This document shows, piece after piece, positions 36,087 to 45,816 of a DNA stretch of 64,000 nt (positions are counted from its first letter, which is position 1; every line of letters starts with the position of its first letter). The DNA lies in the NCBI RefSeq assembly GCF_002368295.1, contig NZ_AP018248.1, forward strand, positions 4,287,396-4,351,395, read 5' to 3'. This DNA comes from Tolypothrix tenuis PCC 7101. Its GTDB lineage: Bacteria; Cyanobacteriota; Cyanobacteriia; Cyanobacteriales; Nostocaceae. The translations under genes and the position numbers were made by a program. The notes below the pieces were generated by a model that was not told where the DNA came from, did not search any database, and was given only the letters and a program-made list of their open reading frames with translations.

Positions 36087-39000
36087 TTACTCTTTTGTGG
36101 CTTGCAACTGTAAAAAATTCACCCGTCCTGATGCATCGCCAGCAATAAGTCTCACCCCATCAGGTGCAACAACACAGCAATATATTGTCTGATCCCCTGT
36201 GAAAGTGGCAATTACTTCCCCATTTTGCCAATTCCAGACTTTGAGGGTTCTGTCATTAGAAGCAGAAATCACATACTTGCCATCTGGACTCAGAGCAACT
36301 GCTATTACTGACCTACTATGACCTTCTAGGGTATGCAGTAGTTCACCAGTCTGCCAATTCCAGACTTTGAGGGTGTCGTCATCAGAAGCAGAAATCACGT
36401 ACTTACCATCTAGAGTCAGGGCAAATGCTCTTATCGAGCTACTATGATTTTCTAAGGTACGCAGTTCTTCCCCAGTCTGCCAATTCCAGACTTTGAGGGT
36501 CTTGTCATCAGAAGCAGAAATCACGTACTTGCCATCTGGAGTCAGGGCAACTGCTCTTACCCAGCCACTATGATTTTCTAAGGTACGCAGTTCTTCCCCA
36601 GTCTGCCAATTCCAGACTTTGAGGGTCTTGTCACCGGAAGCAGAAATCACGTACTGGCCATCTGGAGTCAGGGCAACTGCTGTTACTGGGTAACTATGAC
36701 CTGCTAAGGTACGCAGTAGTTCACCAGTCTGCCAATTCCAGACTTTGAGGGTGTCGTCATAGGCAGCAGAAATCACGTACTGGCCATCTGGAGTCAGGGC
36801 AACTGCTGTTACTGAGCTACTATGACCGAGTAAGGTATGCAGTTCTTCCCCAGTCTGCCAATTCCAGACTTTGAGGGTGTCGTCAGAGGCAGCAGAAATC
36901 ACGTACTGGCCATCTGGAGTCAGGGCAACTGCTCTTACCGAGCCACTATGACCGAGTAAGGTACGCAGTTCTTCCCTAGTCTGCCAATTCCAGACTTTGA
37001 GGGTCTTGTCACCGGAAGCAGAAATTACGTACTTGCCATCTGGAGTCAGGGCAACTGCTCCTACCCAGTCACTATGACCGAGTAAGGTACGCAGTTGTTC
37101 ACCAGTCTGCCAATTCCAGACTTTGAGGGTCTTGTCATCAGAACCAGAAATCACGTACTTGCCATCTGGAGTCAGGGCAACTGCTCTTACCGAGCCACTA
37201 TGATTTTCTAAGGTACGCAGTAGTTCACCAGTCTGCCAATTCCAGACTTTGAGGGTGTCGTCAGAGGCAGCAGAAATCACGTATTTGCCATCTGGAGTCA
37301 GGGCAACTGCATATACCGGGTGACTATGACCTGCTAAGGTACGCAGTAGTTCACCAGTCTGCCAATTCCAGACTTTGAGGGTCTTGTCATTAGAAGCAGA
37401 AATCACGTACTTGCCATCTGGAGTCAGAGCGACTGCATATACCGAGTCACTATTACCTTTTAAGGTACGCAGTAGTTCACCAGTCTGCCAATTCCAGACT
37501 TTGAGGGTGTCGTTATGGGAAGCAGAAATTACGTACTTGCCATCTGGAGTCAGAGCAACTGCTCTTACCCAGTCACTATGACCTGCTAAGGTACGCAGTA
37601 GTTCACCAGTCTGACAATTCCAGACTTTGAGGGTCTTGTCATCAGAAGCAGAAATCACGTACTTGCCATCAGATGTGAGGGCGACTGCATATACCGAGTC
37701 ACTATGACCTGCTAAGGTACGCAGTAGTTCACCAGTCTGCCAATTCCAGACTTTGAGGGTCTCGTCATCAGAAGCAGAAATCACGTACTTGCTATCAGCA
37801 CTCAGGGCAACTGCATTTACCCAGTCACTATGACCTTCTAGGGTACGCAGTTGTTCACCAGATTGCCAATTCCAGACTTTGAGGGTCTTGTCATGGGAAC
37901 CAGAAATCGCGTAATTGCCATCTGGTGTCAGGGCGATCGCCTGAACCGAGCCACGATGACCAACTAGAGTACGTACTAAGGGGCCGCCAGGGGAAGTTAA
38001 AATGGCTGTTTGCGGAAGTACGCAAGGAGTTTTACTTTGCTGCGCCTGGTTTAACAATCTTTGAATTTCTTCTCTTGCAAAACCCAGCAACCGCCCTAAT
38101 AATTGCCCCGCCAATTGCTGTTTATCCTCATTTAAAATATGTGCCGACAGCCTCAACGCACCTTGAATTAACTGTAAATTCTCATCTAGGGGCAAAAAAT
38201 CATAATCTGCTAGCAAAGCATTAATATTGATGTTCTCCAACTTCCCCTGCAACCAGCGAAAATCACACAGCAGTTGTTTTAATTCTTCTTCCCTTACCCC
38301 AGCCAGCAAGTGATAGGCTAAATTCTGCAAAATATAACCGTCATTTTCTAAACTATGCCAACCTTCGGGGTATTTTTCGCTGTAAGCATTCAACAGGCGA
38401 TTGTGTAAAAACCCTATCCCCTCACTTTCGGTTGCTAATTTCGTGTACTGCTTCCTCACATAATCAAACTGCAAGTCATGCAACCGCAAATTTCCCGCTT
38501 CATCCCGCAAAGCCAGAGATTTACTCACCAATTCATCAATGACATCTTGTGTATCAAACTCATCTAACCCCAAGGGTTGCCAAAAAGTCTGTAAAACTGC
38601 TTCTGGTATGGGTGTATCTTCCGGAAAGACTGCAAAATCTAAATATCGCTGTTGGCAATTCTCATCCAAAGCCGCCACACTGACAGCAATAGCTTTGAGT
38701 AAATCGGGATAAGGATAATCGGGAAACTGTTGTTTGATTTTCTCTAAATCAGCACTCCGCAGTCTTTCTAAAATATTCTGCCAGCGATTTGCAGGTTTAG
38801 AGCGCATCATCGCGCCCACCATCGCCAATGCTAAAGGCAAATACCCACATTCTCGTGCTACCTGCAAAGTAACATCATTGTACGGGCTGGGTTGCAAAAT
38901 CTCCGACTGATTTGCCCAATTCGCCAACAGTTCTAACGCCTGTTGTTCACCTAAAATTGCCAGCTGATATTCTTCCCCTCCCAACCCCGTGACTATCGCC

Positions 39001-39380
39001 CCATCACGGGTGGTAACTAACATTTGACAGCGTTCCCCCAACACATCAAACGCCGTCGCATCATCCAAACGCCAGATATCATCCAAAATCAGCAAGCAAG
39101 CTTTCTGTGCAAATAACTCCCGCAACCGCGCTTTCGCCAATCCCACCTCGGTAAACGCCGCTTGCTTCTCACCCAACGCCGAAGCAATATAAGATTGCCA
39201 AGTTAAAATCTGCGGCGTTTGTCCAAATGTTACCCAAAACACCCCATCAGGAAACGCCTTTCTCACTTCTTCATCCCGCGCTAAGGCTGTAGCTAAGACT
39301 GTTTTGCCAATTCCGCCCATGCCTTGCACACCAATCTTGCGACTTTTCCCTGTAATCCCCACAGGTTGCTTTGTTGGCAA
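36087..39380 (-). CDS. NB-ARC / WD40 STAND protein, frameshifted C-terminal part of a CHAT-NB-ARC-WD40 protein
   Basis: NB-ARC ATPase: P-loop GMGGIGKT (20-27), Walker B LLILDDIW (about 97-103), CGYLPLAL (178-185, the GLPL motif). A winged-helix region and linker follow, then 14 almost identical 42-residue WD40 repeats (about 468-1060) and a degenerate fifteenth. The only start in frame is a TTG with no ribosome site, while the frame is open back to the A9 run at 39494, where the CHAT gene ends in the other frame. One extra A joins them. NB-ARC/WD40 proteins are signal-controlled effectors, and this one would release its CHAT protease. Confidence 0.85.
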   Translation of the reverse strand: MPTKQPVGITGKSRKIGVQGMGGIGKTVLATALARDEEVRKAFPDGVFWVTFGQTPQILTWQSYIASALGEKQAAFTEVGLAKARLRELFAQKACLLILDDIWRLDDATAFDVLGERCQMLVTTRDGAIVTGLGGEEYQLAILGEQQALELLANWANQSEILQPSPYNDVTLQVARECGYLPLALAMVGAMMRSKPANRWQNILERLRSADLEKIKQQFPDYPYPDLLKAIAVSVAALDENCQQRYLDFAVFPEDTPIPEAVLQTFWQPLGLDEFDTQDVIDELVSKSLALRDEAGNLRLHDLQFDYVRKQYTKLATESEGIGFLHNRLLNAYSEKYPEGWHSLENDGYILQNLAYHLLAGVREEELKQLLCDFRWLQGKLENININALLADYDFLPLDENLQLIQGALRLSAHILNEDKQQLAGQLLGRLLGFAREEIQRLLNQAQQSKTPCVLPQTAILTSPGGPLVRTLVGHRGSVQAIALTPDGNYAISGSHDKTLKVWNWQSGEQLRTLEGHSDWVNAVALSADSKYVISASDDETLKVWNWQTGELLRTLAGHSDSVYAVALTSDGKYVISASDDKTLKVWNCQTGELLRTLAGHSDWVRAVALTPDGKYVISASHNDTLKVWNWQTGELLRTLKGNSDSVYAVALTPDGKYVISASNDKTLKVWNWQTGELLRTLAGHSHPVYAVALTPDGKYVISAASDDTLKVWNWQTGELLRTLENHSGSVRAVALTPDGKYVISGSDDKTLKVWNWQTGEQLRTLLGHSDWVGAVALTPDGKYVISASGDKTLKVWNWQTREELRTLLGHSGSVRAVALTPDGQYVISAASDDTLKVWNWQTGEELHTLLGHSSSVTAVALTPDGQYVISAAYDDTLKVWNWQTGELLRTLAGHSYPVTAVALTPDGQYVISASGDKTLKVWNWQTGEELRTLENHSGWVRAVALTPDGKYVISASDDKTLKVWNWQTGEELRTLENHSSSIRAFALTLDGKYVISASDDDTLKVWNWQTGELLHTLEGHSRSVIAVALSPDGKYVISASNDRTLKVWNWQNGEVIATFTGDQTIYCCVVAPDGVRLIAGDASGRVNFLQLQATKE

Positions 39381-39484
39381 TAATACTTTCTGTTTTAAGG
39401 GTGCAAGTTCTTCAAGACGGGATAAAAAGTGCGGTGGTAACTCTGGGACGTTGGTAAGATTGCCTAAAGTTTGGTGATGGGGTG

Positions 39485-40078
39485 TTAAATTGGTTTTTTT
39501 TTAAGTTCAGGTATCAACTCGCCAGATACACCAGCTAACTCAATTGCATTCCGCGCAATATTAAAAGCAAACTCTACAGGGGAATTTTCATCATATTCGG
39601 GATTATAAGCCAGAAGCCCATCGTAAAAACCGACAACAAACTCAATCGCGGCTTTATCCTCGATCGCATCATTCATCCCAATTACATAATTAATCTGTTG
39701 GGAAATAGCCTCAGCTTGAACTTCGGAGTAACAAGCATTCAACAGCACACATTCTACTTGTTTAGAAAACTGTCCAAACAACCCAGCTAATGCTTCACCC
39801 GTAACTAGCTGTGCTTCTCCCGCTTCATCCTCAAAAGCTAGTCCTTGTATCCCTGCACCATGCCCAGAAAAGTGGATAATATTCGGTCGATAATCCAAAA
39901 TAGCGCGGCGAATATCCCTCGGACGGACTGCTAAATCATACCGTAAGTCAAAGTTCTCTCGATTTAGCGACCTTTGCAAGCCTTCCTTAATATCACGCAA
40001 TTCTTGATCGAGGCGCAATCGTGATGTATTGCTAGGATTTGCGGCTAATATCAGAATTTTCTGCGGTTTAACAGTCAT
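39485..40078 (-). CDS. CHAT-domain caspase-like protease, N-terminal part of a split STAND protein
   Basis: This 197-residue product has the CHAT protease dyad: His73 in IIHFSGHGAG and Cys116 in LLNACYSEV. CHAT domains are caspase-like proteases found as effectors in bacterial conflict and cell-death systems. Its C-terminus (GELIPELKKKPI) ends at a run of nine A; a frame change there leads into the NB-ARC/WD40 frame, so the full gene is probably CHAT-NB-ARC-WD40. It starts with ATG and no clear ribosome site; STRR lies upstream. Confidence 0.85.
   Translation of the reverse strand: MTVKPQKILILAANPSNTSRLRLDQELRDIKEGLQRSLNRENFDLRYDLAVRPRDIRRAILDYRPNIIHFSGHGAGIQGLAFEDEAGEAQLVTGEALAGLFGQFSKQVECVLLNACYSEVQAEAISQQINYVIGMNDAIEDKAAIEFVVGFYDGLLAYNPEYDENSPVEFAFNIARNAIELAGVSGELIPELKKKPI
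39494..39502 (-). other. A9 homopolymer, probable slippage or frameshift site
   Basis: Nine A on the coding strand join the CHAT frame to the next gene. As given, translation reads CTT AAA AAA AAA CCA and stops 2 codons later. With ten A it reads on as KKKTNLTPHHQ... through an unbroken frame into the NB-ARC P-loop. Transcriptional slippage, a recent mutation or a sequencing error would all give this. Confidence 0.75.
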
Positions 40079-40400
40079 TGCCAGGGATGGGAAGGGCTGT
40101 TTTTAAGTATACATCTTGGGAAGGGGCATGGGGCATGGGGCATGGGGCATGGGGAAGGGGGAAGGGGGAAGGGGTAATGGGTAATGGGTAATTGGGTGTC
40201 GGTAATTTCTTCTTGTCTCCCTCATCTCCCCAGTCCCCAGTCCCCAGAAGTTATTTAATTTTGAATTTTGAATTTTGAATTTTGAATTGATTTGTCCCCA
40301 GTCCTCAATTGACAACTATATAAAGGAGAAAGGGGAAAAGCACAAAGAGAAATCACCTTTCTCCTTTAACCTTTCCCCTTTCCCCTATAACCTTACATAT
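40079..40400. repeat. STRR gap upstream of the CHAT gene
   Basis: GGGGCAT units (40125-40155), GGGTAAT heptamers, CCCCAGT, and a TTTTGAA repeat (40257-40285) fill the stretch. No gene was found, and the CHAT promoter must lie within or to the right of the repeats. Confidence 0.75.
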
Positions 40401-41000
40401 TTAGGCGGCGAAGTTATCAGCCGCAAAGTCCCAGTTAATTAATTGATCTAGGTAATTTTTGATAAATGCAGGACGGGCATTTCTGAAGTCGATGTAGTAG
40501 GCGTGTTCCCAAACATCTAGGGTTAAAATTGCCTTTTTACCATAGGCGAGAGGGTTCTCGGCATTTGGTGTTTTGATAACTTTTAAAGTACCACCATCAT
40601 CAACCAACCAAGCCCATCCACTGCCAAACTGAGTTGCAGCAGCGTTAGAGAACTCTTCTTTGAACTTATCGTAGCTACCAAAATCTTTATCAATCTTGTC
40701 GGCTAGTGCGCCAGAAGGTTGTCCGCCTCCTGCTGGTTTGAGTGAGTTCCAGAAAAAGGTGTGGTTCCACACTTGAGCCGCGTTGTTAAAGATTCCTGCT
40801 TTAGAAGCATCTTTAAAGGAAGTTGTGATTACTTCTTCTAAGGATTTATCAGCAAGTTCTGTACCATCAACTAACTTATTGAGGTTGTCTACATAAGCTT
40901 TGTGATGCTTACCATAGTGATACTCAAAAGTCTCACCTTTCATGCCATACGCCTCTAGTGCATTAAAGTCGTAGGGTAGGGGGGGCTGTGTAAATGCCAT
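40401..41000 (-). CDS. sodB: Iron superoxide dismutase
   Basis: The 199-residue protein converts superoxide to oxygen and peroxide in the cytoplasm. The metal ligands are visible: His28 (YHYGKHH), His80 (VWNHTFFW), Asp162 and His166 (LDVWEHAYYID). AATQFGSGW, with a Gln near the active site, fits the iron form rather than manganese. It has no leader peptide. The ribosome site is GAGAGGA about 10 nt before the ATG. It is monocistronic. Confidence 0.97.
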   Translation of the reverse strand: MAFTQPPLPYDFNALEAYGMKGETFEYHYGKHHKAYVDNLNKLVDGTELADKSLEEVITTSFKDASKAGIFNNAAQVWNHTFFWNSLKPAGGGQPSGALADKIDKDFGSYDKFKEEFSNAAATQFGSGWAWLVDDGGTLKVIKTPNAENPLAYGKKAILTLDVWEHAYYIDFRNARPAFIKNYLDQLINWDFAADNFAA

Positions 41001-41880
41001 TGTGTGAAATCCTCTCTTTACCGTTTTCCAGTTTAAAGCTATTCAGATGTTTAGGAAATTACAGCTTTTATGTTGGTAAGTTTGATGCCCTAAATGTTGG
41101 CACATAAAACTTAACATGGTAATTTTACTACCAAACTGAAAATTAAAACTATAGATTTTTTGCAATAGGTAAAATCAGCAATCCTTTGGGGAGAAATGCA
41201 AAATTCACCAACTCTCTATTAAGGGCACATCTAGAATTGACACGCTAATAGTGGGAGATGGGGCCTGATGCTGCTGGGTGAAAGTCAAGAGTCAAAAGTC
41301 AAAAGTCAAAAGTCAAAAGGGCTAGATTAATAGGTGTTTAATGTATTTTCATCTGGTTAGATATTTGTCCTATGCTGCGCTGAATTTCGGTCTAGCCCTT
41401 CAGATGGTGGTTATTGCTGGCAAAAAAATATTAGTTGGGTTTTCACCTCAGTTTTAAATAGCCATGTTCAACCATTCTATTTAGCGCCACTTCTAAGGCT
41501 AAAAACTTCTAGCCCTGGAAATATTAGTTCAATAATTTAAAATCTATCTTTAGCTAGATGAATTTATCTAGAAATGAATTTATATTCAAACATCACTAAA
41601 TTTAGTTGCTAGCGACATATTAATTTGCGATCGCAAAATTTTCGCAGACATACATGTCTTCATCAATTGTTGGCTCTATCAGAGCAAGTCGTAGCTAGGA
41701 TCGTTTTTCCCAGGTTTGTACAGTTTAGTTAAAAATAAGTGCTTGGAGACTGGCGACTAGGTACTGAAGAATAGCGTCTTTCGCAAATTGCTTGGGGTTG
41801 AAAACCTAAAATCCCAAAAAATTTTCAATCCCAATTACCATTCCTCAGTTCCCAATCCCCAGCCCCCAATCCCAGGTGAA
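41001..41880. other. 880-bp gap without a gene
   Basis: AT-rich. The left part is the sodB promoter region. GTCAAAA heptamers repeat at about 41284-41319, and an STRR-like run of CCCAATC/CCCAGCC is at 41835-41872. No frame longer than about 60 codons was credible. Confidence 0.6.
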
Positions 41881-43494
41881 TCAAAGAGATGACAACTGTA
41901 ATAATCGCTCTTGGCAATAGTCAACAATTTTAGCAGTAACTTCAGATGCGCTAAGTCCATCGGTTTGGATTTCGATAGCATCTGCTGCTTTTTGCAAAGG
42001 TGAAACTTTGCGCGTACTATCTTTCCAGTCACGTTCGGCAATGTCCCGTTCTAACTGTTCTAGATTAACTTCCGGCAGATTTTGTTTTTTAAAGTCTTCC
42101 TGGCGGCGACGCGCACGTTCAGTTACAGAGGCGGTTAAAAAGATTTTGACTTCTGCATCCGGGAAGACATGAGTTCCAATGTCTCTTCCTTCTGCAACTA
42201 AACCACCTCTTTTTCCCCAGCTTTGCTGTTGTTTGACTAAGGCTTTACGTACCGCAGTCTGTGCAGCGATGGCTGAGACTTTAGATGTTACCTCTACAGT
42301 GCGAATCACTTGGGTAACATTAGTCCCGTTAATCCAAACCTGTACAGGAGATTGTAAATCTTGGCTAGGAGTCAATTGAATTTCACAAGAACTAGCTAAT
42401 TCCGCGATCGCACATTCATCATCTATGGCAATACCTTGTTGCAGCACCAACCAAGTAACAGCACGATACATAGATCCGGTATCTAGATACACCAGACCGA
42501 GTTTTGCTGCCACTTGCCGCGCCACAGTAGACTTACCTGCGCCGGCTGGGCCGTCAATAGCGATGATGGGTAGGCGATCGCTTAATAAAATATTGTCAAT
42601 CAACCTTGTAGAACCAAGACGAGCTGCGATCGCGAGCATTCCTTCCTCCTTAACTGTAACTAACGACATCAATGTATTCGGCTCAACCAATTCAATATAT
42701 TCCACTAAAGCATTAGTGACCATCGCTACTTCTTGGCGAACAGCCGCTATCAGCTCCTCGCTGTTGCGAACCCCCGCGTTGAAAGCAGCTTTAGCCTGCT
42801 GCAAGCCACGATATAAAACCGCCGCCTGCTGTTTTTCCGATGCACTCAAATACTGATTGCGAGAACTGAAGGCTAGACCCGACGCTTCGCGCAGCGTGGG
42901 ACAAGCAACAATTTCTACCGGAAAATTCAAATCAGCTACTAACTGTCGAATAATTGCTAGTTGCTGACCATCCTTTTGGCCAAAGTAGGCTCGGTCAGGT
43001 TGTACCAAGTTAAAAAGCTTGGTCACAATCGTGGCCACACCTTGGAAATGACCTAGCCGAGAACCACCGCACAAGCCTGTTATCATAGCAGAAGGAGGGA
43101 TTACTTGTGTAACCTTCGATTCTTGTATACTCTTCTGCAAAACTCCCATTTCTTCCGGAGTCGGAGCAAAAATTAAGTCAACCCCAGCTTGTTCGCACAG
43201 TTGCATATCAAGCTCTAGAGTCCGGGGGTACTTGTTATAGTCTTCATTGGGAGAAAATTGCAGCGGATTGACAAAAATACTAACAATCACCGTAGAATTT
43301 TCTTGCCGCGCTCGTTGCATCAAGCTTAAATGACCTTGATGTAACCCTCCCATTGTTGGTACCAAACCGATAGCTGTCCGATCCCAGCTAGACATTTCAT
43401 CTAGAACCAGATCGTCTGGAACCAAACATTTACTTTCCAAGCGGCGTTGAGTTAAAAAGCAGCTTAAAGCTGCAACTGTTGTCAGCAGGCGCAC
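41881..43494 (-). CDS. panC/cmk: Bifunctional pantothenate synthetase / (d)CMP kinase
   Basis: The first half makes pantothenate from pantoate, beta-alanine and ATP: VPTMGGLHQGHLSL (HIGH-type loop), FVNPLQFSPNEDYNKYPRT, YFGQKDGQQLA. The second half, from about residue 305, is a cytidylate kinase with P-loop IAIDGPAGAGKST, YLDTGSMYRAVTWL and GRDIGTHVFPDA. The fusion of these two unrelated enzymes is characteristic of cyanobacteria. The start is GTG at 43494. A dispersed repeat-like segment (about 42887-42910, coding PTLREASGL) fits the normal PanC sequence. Confidence 0.95.
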   Translation of the reverse strand: MRLLTTVAALSCFLTQRRLESKCLVPDDLVLDEMSSWDRTAIGLVPTMGGLHQGHLSLMQRARQENSTVIVSIFVNPLQFSPNEDYNKYPRTLELDMQLCEQAGVDLIFAPTPEEMGVLQKSIQESKVTQVIPPSAMITGLCGGSRLGHFQGVATIVTKLFNLVQPDRAYFGQKDGQQLAIIRQLVADLNFPVEIVACPTLREASGLAFSSRNQYLSASEKQQAAVLYRGLQQAKAAFNAGVRNSEELIAAVRQEVAMVTNALVEYIELVEPNTLMSLVTVKEEGMLAIAARLGSTRLIDNILLSDRLPIIAIDGPAGAGKSTVARQVAAKLGLVYLDTGSMYRAVTWLVLQQGIAIDDECAIAELASSCEIQLTPSQDLQSPVQVWINGTNVTQVIRTVEVTSKVSAIAAQTAVRKALVKQQQSWGKRGGLVAEGRDIGTHVFPDAEVKIFLTASVTERARRRQEDFKKQNLPEVNLEQLERDIAERDWKDSTRKVSPLQKAADAIEIQTDGLSASEVTAKIVDYCQERLLQLSSL

Positions 43495-43724
43495 AAAAAA
43501 CCCCTAGTTTTTATCGATCCCTCCCCCGTTAGTTTATATCTGAAACTGGGGGAAGATTTGTTCAACTAGGGGAATTTATAGTGATAGCGAATCGAAACGT
43601 AAAGAGTAGAGAGTTGAAAGTGGGTAGGAATTTTATAAAAAAGTATTAAGTTTCGAGAATTAGGGATCAAGGCAAAGAGAACAAAGGAACTCTTCAGACT
43701 TCAGCCTTAATCCTTCAGCTTTTC

Positions 43725-44831
43725 TTATCTGCCTAATACTTCAATCTTAACGGGTGCAACACCACTACCCATCATTCCTAAAATCCGCGCCGCACCAGCA
43801 GAAAGGTCAATAATTCGACCCCGAATATATGGGCCACGGTCGGTAATAGACACCACTACAGAACGACCATTGCGGGTGTTAGTTACACGTACTCTTGTTC
43901 CAAAGGGCAAGCTACGGTGGGCAGCAGTCATGCCTTCGGGATGAAACCTCTTGCCACTAGCAGTGCGGCTGCCAGAGCCATCGTAACCATACCACGAAGC
44001 AATGCCACTTAGGGTAATTCGCACTGGGCCAATGGCAACTTGCTGTGGCAGTTTGGGTAATGATAATGGCGAACGATTTGGTAAATTACTAATTTCGCTG
44101 ATGGGAGATGCATTGCCCATGAGTCTCCGCATCCGGTTGGTGGCTTGCAATGCATCTTGTGCTAAATCATTGGTGGAATTTGCTAGGCGGGTATTTTCAT
44201 TGATTTCCACCAATTCTTCGCCCTTGATTTTGATCGTATAGCGATCGCCTGATTTTTCCAGATCGGAGGCACCTTTGTTCTGGCTTTGATTGGCAATTTT
44301 CCCTTCGCCGCCTCCTTTCCAGCTGACACTAATCTGACTGGCATCTACACCGTCCCGTAGCAGCTGGTTAATCTTTGTTGCTATTACACCAGCTCTTTCT
44401 ACTGGGTCATCGTGAGTAGCGCTGATTTGGTTACCTACATCCGTCAAATTCCCATTACTTGCCACTTTGATTGTATTGCTAGCAAGAGGGGCGTAACCTT
44501 GTACGCCCCCAGGGTTGTCAATGACTCCAACCTTGCTATCACTACTCTGGGCTGATAAAGAACTCAGAAAGGTAATAACAGGAATATTTCGGATAAAAAG
44601 GGTTGCCGCCTTACGACCTGCAACGCTGTGAGGATGAATTTCTGTAATCACAGCATCAGAGGTTGGTTTCCCTACTGGGGATTGGTACTCTCCTACTTTG
44701 ACAACCTCACCAGCAGGTGATGGTTGAGAAGCAAGAGCATCTCCCTTGGTTGTTTGAGTGCGTCCAACTGAGGGCATCCCTAAAACAGTTAGAAACACGG
44801 CGACAATAGTCCACAAATGTCTTTGATTCAT
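43725..44831 (-). CDS. RlpA-like septal ring lytic transglycosylase family protein
   Basis: The 368-residue protein has a signal peptide (about 1-25, HLWTIVAVFLTVLGMPSVG) and a long central region. The C-terminal double-psi barrel (ASWYGYDGSGSRTASGKRFH, then GMTAAHRSLPFGTRVRVTN, DRGPYIRGRIIDLSAGAARI) is RlpA-like and includes the expected Asp of DRGPY and the His of AAH. RlpA acts on denuded septal glycan. No SPOR domain is seen, so septal targeting would need the unknown central part. Confidence 0.88.
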   Translation of the reverse strand: MNQRHLWTIVAVFLTVLGMPSVGRTQTTKGDALASQPSPAGEVVKVGEYQSPVGKPTSDAVITEIHPHSVAGRKAATLFIRNIPVITFLSSLSAQSSDSKVGVIDNPGGVQGYAPLASNTIKVASNGNLTDVGNQISATHDDPVERAGVIATKINQLLRDGVDASQISVSWKGGGEGKIANQSQNKGASDLEKSGDRYTIKIKGEELVEINENTRLANSTNDLAQDALQATNRMRRLMGNASPISEISNLPNRSPLSLPKLPQQVAIGPVRITLSGIASWYGYDGSGSRTASGKRFHPEGMTAAHRSLPFGTRVRVTNTRNGRSVVVSITDRGPYIRGRIIDLSAGAARILGMMGSGVAPVKIEVLGR

Positions 44832-45816
44832 GCGTCCGATTTTAAAGCGACTGTAGAACAGAGGTTTTACGGTTCGTGGGATTATGCACCAGTAAAAGTG
44901 TTGTTCCCTTCAACTCGAACTCGTTCCGCTTTCACTTTTCTGTTTTGTAACTGCAACAGACTAACACGAACCTTTGAGCTTGGGGATCAGGGTTTTAGCG
45001 TAAGTCTTGGTAACTTTAGCAAAATTAGATCTTATTTTCAAGGCTCAAAGCTTTCTCAAATGCGGATTTCGGCTATGTAACGTTTTTTTTGATAAGTAAA
45101 ACTTTTCTTATGAAAAATTAACATTTTCGTGAGTAGAAATTGAGCCAGAACTGCCAAATTTTTCACCCAACATTGCTTATATATGTAGCTTTTCAGCCCT
45201 CCTAGATTAACGCAAAACATTAGTAGAAAATATATAACTGATTATTTTAAAATTTGCGAATATATACTTATAAGACTTAATTTAATTTAATTTTATAAAT
45301 CTTCAGATTGGTTTTGTAACAAGAATTACAGAATAAAAAATATAAACCTCACATTAACTTCATAATAAATTAAAAAGTTATTTTTGTTACATATCTCATG
45401 ATCAGGATAAATTCATTGTCAGTTAAACAGAAGTTATATAATTAACTTTAGTTTTTAGACCGACTCAGCATAAATACTCTAAAAATATTATTGTATAATA
45501 TGTGACATACTTATAATTAAGTAATTTCAAAAGAGACTCAAGCCATCAGTAGCCGTCATCAACTACATATATCAGCAGCGATCAACAGGCTTAAAGCATA
45601 GGTCACAGGAGATGGTATCGATTTGTTGTTGGGGAAAGGGGAAAGGGTAATGGGTAATGGGTAATTGGTAATGGGTAATGGGTAATTGGTAATAATAATT
45701 TCCCCTTTTCTCCCTTTCCCTTTTTCCCCCTTCCCCAATCCCCAATCCCCAATCCCCAATCCCCAATCCCCAATCCCCAATACATGAAAATAAAACCACA
45801 TTTTTGCCTACAGTAG
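44832..45816. other. 985-bp AT-rich gap ending in STRR
   Basis: 44832-45600 is AT-rich with no credible gene and probably holds the divergent promoter of the rlpA-like gene. 45618-45785 is a large STRR block: GGGTAAT/GGTAATT repeats, then CCCCAAT units repeated at least seven times. Confidence 0.6.

Noticed and set aside
42887..42910. Repeat insertion in panC
   Set aside because: The coded PTLREASGL fits the normal PanC sequence at this position, so it need not be an insertion.
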